Origin: Oscillospiraceae bacterium | Lineage (GTDB): Bacteria; Bacillota; Clostridia; Oscillospirales; Ruminococcaceae | NCBI GenBank assembly: GCA_017828935.1 | Contig: JAGAUG010000054.1 | Span: forward strand, 1 to 9,966 | Direction of reading: 5' to 3' | DNA length: 9,966 bases | In this document: one piece after another, positions 1 to 6,384 of the stretch | Numbering within the stretch: the stretch's first letter is position 1 | Layout: each line of letters opens with the position of its first letter | Translations under genes and position numbers: made by a program | Notes under the pieces: generated by a model | What the model saw: the letters and a program-made list of their open reading frames with translations, nothing else | Told to the model about the DNA's origin: nothing | Database searches by the model: none

Positions 1-119
1 AAAGATTTTATATTTATACTTAATAAAAAAAACATAAAAATTATTATGTATTTATATATACTAATTCCATTTTTATTACTAAATCTTGGCAATGTATTCG
101 TTTTATTAAAATAACTCAT
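1..119 (-). CDS. Unrecognised ORF, N-terminal 39 codons, cut by the left edge
   Basis: I do not recognise this gene. It starts at ATG (119-117) with a perfect AGGAGG at 134-129, nine bases upstream, and stays open to base 1, so only the first 39 codons are visible. The visible protein begins MSYFNKTNTLPRFSNKNG, a polar basic stretch of about 23 residues. A hydrophobic run, YIIIFMFFLLSINI, follows at about residues 24-37, so it may be a membrane protein or carry an uncleaved signal anchor. Its ATG overlaps the TGA of the preceding 21-codon ORF (ATGA), which suggests translational coupling from one mRNA. The promoter at 232-260 probably serves both. Start, ribosome binding site and promoter are seen directly; membrane location is inferred from hydrophobicity. 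Function unknown. Confidence 0.72.
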   Translation of the reverse strand, partial: MSYFNKTNTLPRFSNKNGISIYKYIIIFMFFLLSINIKS

Positions 120-181
120 AATAAAACACCTCCTAAATTTTTAAAAATTAATTTTGTTTTTATTTTATATAAATCAATCAT
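116..181 (-). CDS. 21-residue small ORF, possible leader peptide or small protein
   Basis: This short ORF runs from ATG (181-179) to TGA (118-116) and reads MIDLYKIKTKLIFKNLGGVLL. AGGAGG at 196-191 lies nine bases before the ATG, as good a site as any in the window, so it is likely translated. The ribosome binding site of the next ORF is inside its codons LGG, and its stop overlaps the next start as ATGA. Translation of this peptide would therefore deliver ribosomes to the downstream gene. It is basic and mildly hydrophobic, with no Cys, Trp or runs of a single amino acid that would mark a classical amino-acid attenuator. It may be a coupling leader or a genuine micro-protein. Its homologues are unknown to me. 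Confidence 0.6.
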   Translation of the reverse strand: MIDLYKIKTKLIFKNLGGVLL

Positions 182-231
182 ATCCAACCACCTCCTAAAA
201 ATTTAATTTCAAAAACACTAGAATTATTCTT

Positions 232-260
232 ATTATATCATAAAATTTTATATAAGTCAA
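232..260 (-). promoter_or_regulatory. Strong sigma-A promoter with extended -10, driving the left-edge unit
   Basis: On the minus strand, TTGACT (260-255) is followed by exactly 17 bases and TATAAT (237-232), with TGA immediately before the -10 (extended -10, TGN). This is close to the ideal housekeeping promoter. Transcription should start near base 225. A perfect 5+1+5 palindrome, AGAATTATTCT (220-230 on plus), covers that start point and could be an operator or chance in AT-rich DNA. The -10 ends 51 bases before the ATG of the 21-codon ORF. Confidence 0.85.
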
Positions 261-401
261 GTATTTTTGTTTAAAAAATATAATTATAAAAATTCTGGCT
301 AAAAAATATTTTAAATTTAAAATTAAATAAAATTTTATAAAACTTATAATAATTGGAAATAATATTATTAAAATTAAAAAATTAAGAAGGTGTTAAAATA
401 G

Positions 402-1931
402 ATGCGTTATGATAGCCAAACCCACTCCAGCGACTCAGAGTTTATTTCAGAAAATATAAAAAGTCAATTAGAAAATCAAATCACAGAAAATCTAGATAAT
501 AATATTATTTATTTAAGAAAACTATTTTCTAACTCTGCTGATTTTGTTACTAAAAGATTTAATATTAATCAAAATAATATAATAATTTTATATTGCGAAG
601 GGATGATCAATCTCCAGCTAGTCGGACCATTAATTATAGAACCAATTAATCAAATTAAATTTAATCAAAAAAATTTGACGCCTAAAAATTTATTCAACTA
701 CTTAGAACGCGAAATAATCGTTGCGTCAGATAAAAATTTATTATTTAATTATAACGATATTTTTATGTCTATTATGTCGGGAAACATAGTTATCTTGATA
801 GACGGCGTAGCTAGCGCCATCTCAATCGAAATAACAGGATTCCAAATGAGATCGATTACGGAGTCTGTCAACGAAGTCGATATTAGAAGCCCTAAAGAAT
901 CTTTTATAGAGCCGCTTAGAATAAATCTTACGATGATAAGACGACGAATAAAATCTCCGACTTTAAAATTTGATAATATGGTCGTTGGAAAGACTAGCCA
1001 AACTTCTGTATCTTTAATTTATTTAACAGACGTCGCTAACTCAAGACTCGTTGAAAAAATAAAAAGAAAGCTGACTGAAGTAACTATCGATGTTCTTCTT
1101 GATTCTACTTATTTAGCTACTTTTTTGGCCGAAAAAAAATATTCTGTATTACCAGAAATCGGCTATTCCGAGCGCCCTGATGTTGTTTGCGGAAAGATCT
1201 CTGAGGGACGAGTCGCGATTTTAGTCGATGGCTGTCCCCACGCAATTATAGTTCCGCATCTGTTTATAGAAAGCTTCCAAACGATGGACGATTACACAAA
1301 TCGCCCTGTTTATACGTCTTTTATGAGATTTTTAAGATTCGCTTCTTTTTTTATTTCTATTTTGATGCCCGGAGTTTATGTCGCTATTTCGTCTTTCCAC
1401 CCCGAAATGTTCCCTCAAACTTTATTATTTAACGTAGCTCTATCCCAAGATATAACACCTTTTCCAATTATGGTCGAAGCTTTATTAATTCATTTTATTT
1501 ATGATCTTATGAGAGAAGCTGGCTTAAGACTTCCGAGACAAATTGGCTACGCTGTTAGTATTGTCGGCGCCCTAGTAATCGGCGAATCAGCTGTTTCTTC
1601 GGGAATTATAGGCGCCCCAATGGTAATTATCGTAGCTCTTACAGCGATAACTTCTTTTATTATGACAACAATATACCAAACAGTTTGTATCTTAAAATTT
1701 GTTTTTATTATTTTAGGCGGTCTCGGCGGACTTTATGGGATCACTCTCGGAGTTTGTTTTTTGTTATTAAATATGTCAAGTATGAACACTTTCGATGTTC
1801 CATATTTGTCTCCAATTTCGCCGCTAAACTCTTATTTTTGGGGCGATACTTTTATAAAACGAAACTGGAAATATATGTCTAAACAAAAAATAAAAATACA
1901 AGATTTACCTGGCGTAAAAAAATATAAATAA
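402..1931 (+). CDS. gerAA: Spore germination receptor subunit A (GerAA/GerKA family)
   Basis: This is the A subunit of a GerA-type germinant receptor, which sits in the spore inner membrane and, with the B and C subunits, starts germination when nutrients bind. At 509 residues it has the usual family length. The first ~300 residues are the cytoplasmic domain and contain family blocks RSPKESFIEPLRINL (162-176) followed by MIRRRI (178-183), and PDVVCGKISEGRVAILVDG (259-277). Hydrophobic segments follow at about 310-330, 383-402, 405-424 and 431-456, including the conserved block LPRQIGYAVSIVGALVIGE (377-395). A basic tail closes the protein. The start ATG has AAGAAGG at 384-390. It is the first gene of gerAA-gerAB-gerAC. 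I see no convincing promoter before it. The germinant cannot be told from sequence, so the symbol names the family and not an orthologue. Confidence 0.97.
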   Translation: MRYDSQTHSSDSEFISENIKSQLENQITENLDNNIIYLRKLFSNSADFVTKRFNINQNNIIILYCEGMINLQLVGPLIIEPINQIKFNQKNLTPKNLFNYLEREIIVASDKNLLFNYNDIFMSIMSGNIVILIDGVASAISIEITGFQMRSITESVNEVDIRSPKESFIEPLRINLTMIRRRIKSPTLKFDNMVVGKTSQTSVSLIYLTDVANSRLVEKIKRKLTEVTIDVLLDSTYLATFLAEKKYSVLPEIGYSERPDVVCGKISEGRVAILVDGCPHAIIVPHLFIESFQTMDDYTNRPVYTSFMRFLRFASFFISILMPGVYVAISSFHPEMFPQTLLFNVALSQDITPFPIMVEALLIHFIYDLMREAGLRLPRQIGYAVSIVGALVIGESAVSSGIIGAPMVIIVALTAITSFIMTTIYQTVCILKFVFIILGGLGGLYGITLGVCFLLLNMSSMNTFDVPYLSPISPLNSYFWGDTFIKRNWKYMSKQKIKIQDLPGVKKYK

Positions 1932-1954
1932 AAATATTAAAATATTAAAAATTC

Positions 1955-1960
1955 AGGAGA
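1955..1960 (+). promoter_or_regulatory. Unusually distant ribosome binding site of gerAB
   Basis: AGGAGA here is the only Shine-Dalgarno-like sequence before gerAB, but it lies about 17 bases from the ATG at 1978. Spacing elsewhere in the window is roughly 9-11 bases. An in-frame TAA at 1969-1971 rules out an earlier start. Initiation may be inefficient, which could set the A:B subunit ratio. Confidence 0.55.
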
Positions 1961-1977
1961 ATAAAAAATAATTAACT

Positions 1978-3093
1978 ATGAAATCTATGCAATCTTTTGA
2001 CAAACAGTTTAATATAAGCGCAATCCAAATAATTTTTATCTTATTAATTTGTAGATATCAAAGCTTTATGATTTCGATAGATCTAAGAAAGGCTCTCGAA
2101 ATTAATAATTCTAACGTTTTTATCTCGATGATAATTTCGTTATTTATATCGTTCTTAATATTAATACCCGCGTTTATTTTAATAAAAAAATTTAAATATA
2201 AGAATATTATCGATATTTCGATTAAGACGTTTCCAAAATTAGGAAATATAATTTCGATTATTTTTTCTATTTATTTTCTTCTAGTTGCGATGGCTCATAT
2301 CGCGAACACTGATTTTTTTATGATTTCTTATATATATTTAGATTCGTCACCGTTTTTAATTATCGGAATTATTTTAGTTGCTCTTTACGCTGTTTATCTT
2401 GGCCCAGAGTCTATTTTTAGATCTGGAACTATTATATTTGTCTTGTTTTTTATTTTAAACGCGATAGTCTTTATATTTTTGATTCCTGTTAAAAATACAC
2501 ACTATTTAGGACCGTTTGTTTTGTCTGATATAAATTCTATTTTAGATAAAGCGTCTTTGTTTAGTTTTAGCGCTGAGGTAGTCGCGATCTTAATATTAAC
2601 AGAATATTCAAAACAAAAAACGTTTTTTAGCTACTCAATATTTCAAGTTATAATATTTATCATGGAATTTTTGGTATTACTTATGTTAACTCTTTCGATG
2701 GGTCGATATAGTAATACTAATATGTTTCCGTTGTATACTGTATCTTCGATGATAGAGATACCGATCTTGGCTAGATTAGAGTCTTTTTATATTGTTTTAG
2801 ATACGATGCTTTCGGTTATAAAAACTTCGATTTATTTGTTTTTAAGTTGCAAGTGTTTAAATAATTTAATTTTAACAAAAAAAAGCCAAACTATATTAGC
2901 TGGATTTTTTGGTCTTATTTGTTTAATAGCTTCTTTGGTTATGATATATAATATTAAAATTTTAAGTAATTTACTCGCGTTTATAAATTCGCCTATTGTT
3001 ATATTAGCTTTAGTTTTTATAACGCCTTTAATATTATTAATAGCTAATAAAATTAAAGCTCGCCCTGGGCTAAAAAAACTCGCTAAAATTTAA
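1978..3093 (+). CDS. gerAB: Spore germination receptor subunit B (GerAB, APC-type permease fold)
   Basis: This is the B subunit of the germinant receptor, related to amino-acid permeases. In characterised receptors it forms the germinant-binding pocket in the membrane. The 371-residue protein is almost entirely hydrophobic, and I count about ten membrane segments, near residues 13-33, 47-70, 91-117, 126-143, 150-169, 194-208, 219-240, 270-292, 306-324 and 336-357. The block MFPLYTVSSMIEIPILARLE (249-268) matches the conserved FPLY..v..IeIP..eRlE signature of the family. It ends in a basic cytoplasmic tail. It lies 46 bases after gerAA and 31 before gerAC, so the three are one operon. The start is fixed by an upstream in-frame stop; a second ATG three codons in is possible. 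Confidence 0.96.
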   Translation: MKSMQSFDKQFNISAIQIIFILLICRYQSFMISIDLRKALEINNSNVFISMIISLFISFLILIPAFILIKKFKYKNIIDISIKTFPKLGNIISIIFSIYFLLVAMAHIANTDFFMISYIYLDSSPFLIIGIILVALYAVYLGPESIFRSGTIIFVLFFILNAIVFIFLIPVKNTHYLGPFVLSDINSILDKASLFSFSAEVVAILILTEYSKQKTFFSYSIFQVIIFIMEFLVLLMLTLSMGRYSNTNMFPLYTVSSMIEIPILARLESFYIVLDTMLSVIKTSIYLFLSCKCLNNLILTKKSQTILAGFFGLICLIASLVMIYNIKILSNLLAFINSPIVILALVFITPLILLIANKIKARPGLKKLAKI

Positions 3094-3124
3094 TATTTAT
3101 ATATTTTTCAGGAGACTAAAAAAT

Positions 3125-4306
3125 ATGATTAATAATCTAAAAAACAAAATATTTTATAAAATTATATATATATTAATTTTTATAATTTTAACAGTTTTTA
3201 TGACGTCGTGTATCCCGATTGTTGAGCTTAACAAACGAGGACTGATCCAATCTATTGGCATTGATTATAATAATAATATATTCGAAGTTTCGGTCCAGAT
3301 GTTTAACTCGACTTCTTCTACAGACCAAAAAAAATTAGAAGCCAGCAGCAGCAACGCTATTGTAACTTCAAAAGGCGCAACAATAATGGAAGCGATGAAA
3401 CGAACTAGTTTAAAACAAGATAGACAAATTTATTATAAAGTTACTAACACAATAATTTTAGGCCGAGCTATTTTTGAAGATAAAAAAATATTTAAACAAA
3501 CAATCGATTTTTTAAACCAAACTTATATGTCTAGCCCTAGCGTTTATATTGCGATGGCTGATAAAAAAGCGAGCGATATTATTAGTACAGAAATAGCTAA
3601 AAGCGACTTACCGTCGAATTTTATTCAAGATATTTTAAAAAACGTAGAAAATCAAGGCTATACTCAAAAAATATTTTTATCGAATATAGTCACAAGCCTA
3701 AATAGCTTTAATACTTCTACTTCGATTCCGATTATTAAAAAACAAAAATCAAAAGACAAAGAAAAAAAAGATGAGTTAGTAATCAAGGGGATCGGCGTTA
3801 TAAGCGACGGAAAGCTCTCGGGCGAGATAAAATCTAATCAGGTTAAATTTATTAGATTACTTGATAATAATAAAGCTCAGCTTTCGTTTAATTTATTATC
3901 TAAAAAATATGGCAGGTGTGAATTTAATATTATTAAAAAAAAATCTGATATAAAAACTAAAATTATTAATAACGTCCCAAATTTATATATATATTTAAAT
4001 ATCGAAAGTGTCTTGATGGAAAACAATCAAGGCTATAATATTAGAAATTTATCTGAACAAGATATTATTAATTTAGAAAAAATTTTGAATTATTATTTTA
4101 GAGAAAACATTTCTAAATTATTAAATAAAATATTAAAAAATTACAAAGCTGATTTACTTTATTTTACAAACGATATATATAGATCTAATTATAATTATTT
4201 AAAACAAAATAATTATAATTACACTGACGTTTTATCGAATATTACGGTATCTATCAAAATAAGAACTCATATTTCAAGATCATTCATGGAAGAATCAAAA
4301 TCTTAA
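3125..4306 (+). CDS. gerAC: Spore germination receptor subunit C (GerAC lipoprotein)
   Basis: This is the C subunit of the receptor, a lipoprotein tethered to the outer face of the spore inner membrane and needed for receptor function. The N-terminus has basic residues, a hydrophobic run (about 10-25) and the lipobox FMTSC, with Cys29 as the predicted diacylglyceryl site. Family features follow: ELNKRGLIQSIGIDY (34-48), the YKVTNTIILGRAIFE strand-helix region (104-118), and the mid-domain start VIKGIGVISDGKLSGEI (219-235). The length of 393 residues is normal. AGGAG at 3110-3114 lies 10 bases before the ATG. The C-terminal third is rich in Asn, Lys and Tyr, as expected from base composition. 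The stop codon is inside the left arm of a hairpin (4299-4332). Confidence 0.96.
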   Translation: MINNLKNKIFYKIIYILIFIILTVFMTSCIPIVELNKRGLIQSIGIDYNNNIFEVSVQMFNSTSSTDQKKLEASSSNAIVTSKGATIMEAMKRTSLKQDRQIYYKVTNTIILGRAIFEDKKIFKQTIDFLNQTYMSSPSVYIAMADKKASDIISTEIAKSDLPSNFIQDILKNVENQGYTQKIFLSNIVTSLNSFNTSTSIPIIKKQKSKDKEKKDELVIKGIGVISDGKLSGEIKSNQVKFIRLLDNNKAQLSFNLLSKKYGRCEFNIIKKKSDIKTKIINNVPNLYIYLNIESVLMENNQGYNIRNLSEQDIINLEKILNYYFRENISKLLNKILKNYKADLLYFTNDIYRSNYNYLKQNNYNYTDVLSNITVSIKIRTHISRSFMEESKS

Positions 4307-4332
4307 AAAAATCCAAAAATTTTTTTAAGATT
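4299..4332 (+). terminator. AT-rich hairpin at the end of gerAC
   Basis: A perfect 14-bp stem (arms 4299-4312 and 4319-4332) with loop CCAAAA begins just before the gerAC stop codon. The stem is almost all A-T, and the right arm itself has seven consecutive T. It is followed by CTTTATCT and not a clean T run. It may act as a terminator or as a 3'-end stabiliser for the gerA mRNA. Confidence 0.5.
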
Positions 4333-4389
4333 CTTTATCTAACATCCAACTGACTTTAACAGGAGCTATAACAAAATAATAATCAAAAC

Positions 4390-4434
4390 AAACCAAGTAG
4401 GAGGCTAATCATTAGATAGCCCCCTACTTGGTTT
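4390..4434. terminator. Long hairpin between convergent gerAC and LRR lipoprotein gene, probable bidirectional terminator
   Basis: The arms 4390-4407 and 4417-4434 pair over 17 of 18 positions, with one A/C mismatch at 4402/4422 and a 9-base loop. The GC-containing core makes it the most stable hairpin in the window. Read leftward it is followed by a T-rich run (TTTGTTTTGATT), a good terminator for the LRR gene, whose TAA (4435-4433) touches the stem. Read rightward the tract is weaker (TTTAATTAATTTT), but it can back up the gerAC hairpin. Confidence 0.85.
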
Positions 4435-6121
4435 AATTAATTTTAATATATATGTCCCTGCTCGGACCATTTTGAATTTTTTCATCATAGAGCGTATATT
4501 CATCAGATTCAAATATATCGATTTTTTTACTTGAATAAGTACTCATTTGAAATTTTTTTGAGTTTTTAAACACATTCTTCTCGATCTTTAAATCTCCATA
4601 TATTTCAATTTCTTCAAGATTTTCTGAATTTTCAAAAGCTCCTTCTTTTATTTTTTCAACGTTTGAACCCAGTATAACTTTATTTAATTTAGGACAATCT
4701 GAAAAAGCAAATTTGTTTATATCTTTTACATTTTCGCCGACTTCAACTGACTTTAAATTTTTACAATTTTGAAACGTATATTCATAAATATCAGTAACTT
4801 TATACTTACTTTCGTTTTCAACATATCCAGGTATAACCAAACGCTCTAGTGTTTCTTTATTTACTACGTCAACTACTTTAGCTGTTTTATTTTCGTGATC
4901 TAACCAGTATATTAAAATATCATCAGCACACAATCTATTAGGCTTTTTATTTAAAAAATATATATTTGATTTATCATCTGTTATATTACCTGAAACTATA
5001 CCACCATCTTTATTTAAAAAATCTCCTCCACTAACTAAAGTTCCAAACGTTGTATTGCATTCAAAAAACGATTTTTTTGATATAATTAAATTATCAGAAT
5101 AAATATTTATATTCTTTATTCTTTTACCACCCCAACAAGCCAAAGACTCAACAAATTCAACTCCTCGAGAAAGAGTAATGTTTTCTAACGAATCACATTG
5201 ACTAAAAGAAAACCTCTCAACAGTTTTTACCGTCCCAGGAATAGTTACTGATTTTAATTTTGAACAGCTTGCAAAGGCTCCTTCTACAATCCTTATAACT
5301 TTATATTCGTTATCTATATACTCTGGTATTACTAAGTCTTTTAGATCTTGAGTTGGATCAACAACTTTAATAAGTGTCGCTGTTTTATCACCCAAATCTA
5401 ATTCACAAGATACTGTAGCTTCTCCTATATCGATTTCTTTTTTTAGTATTTGAGTTTTTTTTACATCAACTATTTTAACTAATATATTTCTATTAGGACC
5501 GTTTTGAATTTCTCCAGTATACGGCGTAAGATCACTGTCGTTTTTTATAAATTTTTTAATATTTTTATTTTCAAAAGCTATAATTTCAACTTGATTACTG
5601 TTTCTAAAAGTTCCTCTTTCTAAATACAAATCTTTATATATTTTTATTTCTTTAAGATTTTCACACTCACCAAATGCTCCTACACATATATTAATTATAG
5701 TCTTAGGAATCGTAATCGTTTCTAAATTAGAGCAACCACTAAAAGCTTCACTAGCAATTTTAACGATTTCAAACTTATTATTGTCGTCATTTATATATTC
5801 TGGTATTTCTAATGTCCAACCAATTTTATCTTTATCAACAACCCCAACGATCGTTGCCTTCTTGTTATTAGAATCTATTTCACATAATAGTGTCGCTTCC
5901 CCTATTTCTAATTCTATTTTTTCTATAAAATCTTCTTGATCTATATTAAATTCATCAGAAAAACTCAGACCCCCAGAGTCTAAATTCGATTCATCAGAAA
6001 AACTCAAACTTTCGGATCTTTTATTCAAATTTATATTATTATATTTATTACAAGATACTAAACTTCCTGATAACAAAGTTCCATATAATAAAATAAAAAA
6101 ATTTCTCTTATTTTTTCTCAT
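4433..6121 (-). CDS. Lipoprotein with three BspA-like leucine-rich-repeat modules
   Basis: This is a predicted surface lipoprotein of 562 residues. The N-terminus MRKNKR is followed by a hydrophobic segment and the lipobox LVSC, giving lipidated Cys24. A low-complexity linker with a 13-residue tandem repeat (LSFSDE, about 39-61) follows. The rest forms three ~150-170 residue modules (about 72-218, 232-395, 398-562). Each opens with a strand region like IGEATLLCEID...KKAT and a (L/V)xIPEYI motif, then TpLRR/BspA-type (LRR_5) repeats such as AFSGCSNLETITIP, AFASCSKLKSVTIP and FAFSDCPKLNKVIL. Modules 1 and 3 share the ending IQNGP.R.I; the end of module 2 is diverged. No sortase motif or enzymatic domain is visible. 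BspA-type proteins elsewhere bind host or matrix proteins, so adhesion is an inference. It has its own promoter (6172-6200), AGGAGG nine bases before the ATG, and its own terminator. Confidence 0.9.
   Translation of the reverse strand: MRKNKRNFFILLYGTLLSGSLVSCNKYNNINLNKRSESLSFSDESNLDSGGLSFSDEFNIDQEDFIEKIELEIGEATLLCEIDSNNKKATIVGVVDKDKIGWTLEIPEYINDDNNKFEIVKIASEAFSGCSNLETITIPKTIINICVGAFGECENLKEIKIYKDLYLERGTFRNSNQVEIIAFENKNIKKFIKNDSDLTPYTGEIQNGPNRNILVKIVDVKKTQILKKEIDIGEATVSCELDLGDKTATLIKVVDPTQDLKDLVIPEYIDNEYKVIRIVEGAFASCSKLKSVTIPGTVKTVERFSFSQCDSLENITLSRGVEFVESLACWGGKRIKNINIYSDNLIISKKSFFECNTTFGTLVSGGDFLNKDGGIVSGNITDDKSNIYFLNKKPNRLCADDILIYWLDHENKTAKVVDVVNKETLERLVIPGYVENESKYKVTDIYEYTFQNCKNLKSVEVGENVKDINKFAFSDCPKLNKVILGSNVEKIKEGAFENSENLEEIEIYGDLKIEKNVFKNSKKFQMSTYSSKKIDIFESDEYTLYDEKIQNGPSRDIYIKIN
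5950..6006 (-). repeat. 39-bp tandem duplication inside the LRR lipoprotein gene
   Basis: The 18-base sequence ATTCATCAGAAAAACTCA occurs at 5950-5967 and again at 5989-6006, offset by 39 bases. It encodes two copies of a 13-residue linker unit (LSFSDES.LDSGG and LSFSDEF.IDQED). The unit is in frame, lies just after the lipidation site, and the match is nearly perfect, which suggests a recent duplication that lengthens the stalk between membrane and LRR modules. Confidence 0.8.
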
Positions 6122-6171
6122 GATTAAATCCCTCCTGCAAGCAATACTCTTTTCATCTACAAGATATCTAT

Positions 6172-6200
6172 ATTATATCAAATATTTTATAAAAAATCAA
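6172..6200 (-). promoter_or_regulatory. Strong sigma-A promoter of the LRR lipoprotein gene
   Basis: On the minus strand TTGATT (6200-6195), a 17-base spacer and TATAAT (6177-6172) form a near-consensus housekeeping promoter. TGA before the -10 supplies the extended -10 element. AT-rich DNA upstream could act as an UP element. The -10 ends 51 bases before the ATG. Expression is therefore probably vegetative and high, unlike the neighbouring spore operon. Confidence 0.85.
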
Positions 6201-6270
6201 TGCTTTTAATAAAATATTTTTTATTTTTAATTTTTTTATTTAATAATTAGCTAAATATTGTCAAGCTCGG

Positions 6271-6309
6271 AACAAAAAAATCCCAGCTTTCGCCAGGAAT
6301 TTTTTTGTT
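6271..6309 (-). terminator. Intrinsic terminator of the rsgA-yczE-ftsQ operon
   Basis: On the minus strand the sequence is A-tract, TCCTGGC, GAAA, GCTGGGA, T-tract. The seven-base stem (two G-T wobbles) is capped by a GNRA-type GAAA loop, and flanking AACAAAAAAA/TTTTTTTGTT can extend it with one bulged T. The run of seven T makes a classical rho-independent terminator. It lies about 75 bases after the ftsQ stop. Confidence 0.88.
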
Positions 6310-6350
6310 GGTCACCCCAACATTTATTATAGAGCCAAATTTTTTAGCTC
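6306..6350. other. Two further small inverted repeats next to the ftsQ terminator
   Basis: TGTTGG (6306-6311) and CCAACA (6317-6322) form a 6-bp stem with loop TCACC, and share bases with the terminator's arm, so the two cannot form together. A second hairpin pairs GAGC (6332-6335) with GCTC (6347-6350), then AAA with TTT. Together with the terminator this makes a compact structured block of about 80 bases in otherwise unstructured AT-rich DNA. Its role is unknown: operon 3' end, repeat element or remnant of a mobile-element end. Confidence 0.4.
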
Positions 6351-6384
6351 AAATCTTATCTTCGAGATATTAGTAATATAATCT

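Noticed and set aside
1..401. A riboswitch or T-box in the divergent intergenic region
   Set aside because: The leaders are short and almost pure A/T, with no conserved riboswitch or T-box core and no leader terminator.
1685..1882. 65-codon plus-strand ORF inside gerAA
   Set aside because: It is an out-of-frame shadow of the conserved membrane part of gerAA, with no ribosome binding site and no independent context.
4333..4389. AGGAG (4361-4365) as the ribosome binding site of a small gene after gerAC
   Set aside because: No ATG, GTG or TTG at suitable spacing opens a usable frame before the 4390-4434 hairpin.
6236..6264. TTGACA on the minus strand (6264-6259) as a second promoter for the LRR gene
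   Set aside because: The -35 is perfect, but no acceptable -10 lies at 16-18 bases (only TAAATA or AAATAA), and a much better promoter exists closer to the gene.
6121..6384. A missing gene in the gap between the LRR gene and ftsQ
   Set aside because: No ORF with a ribosome binding site is present; the stretch is explained by promoter, terminator and small hairpins.
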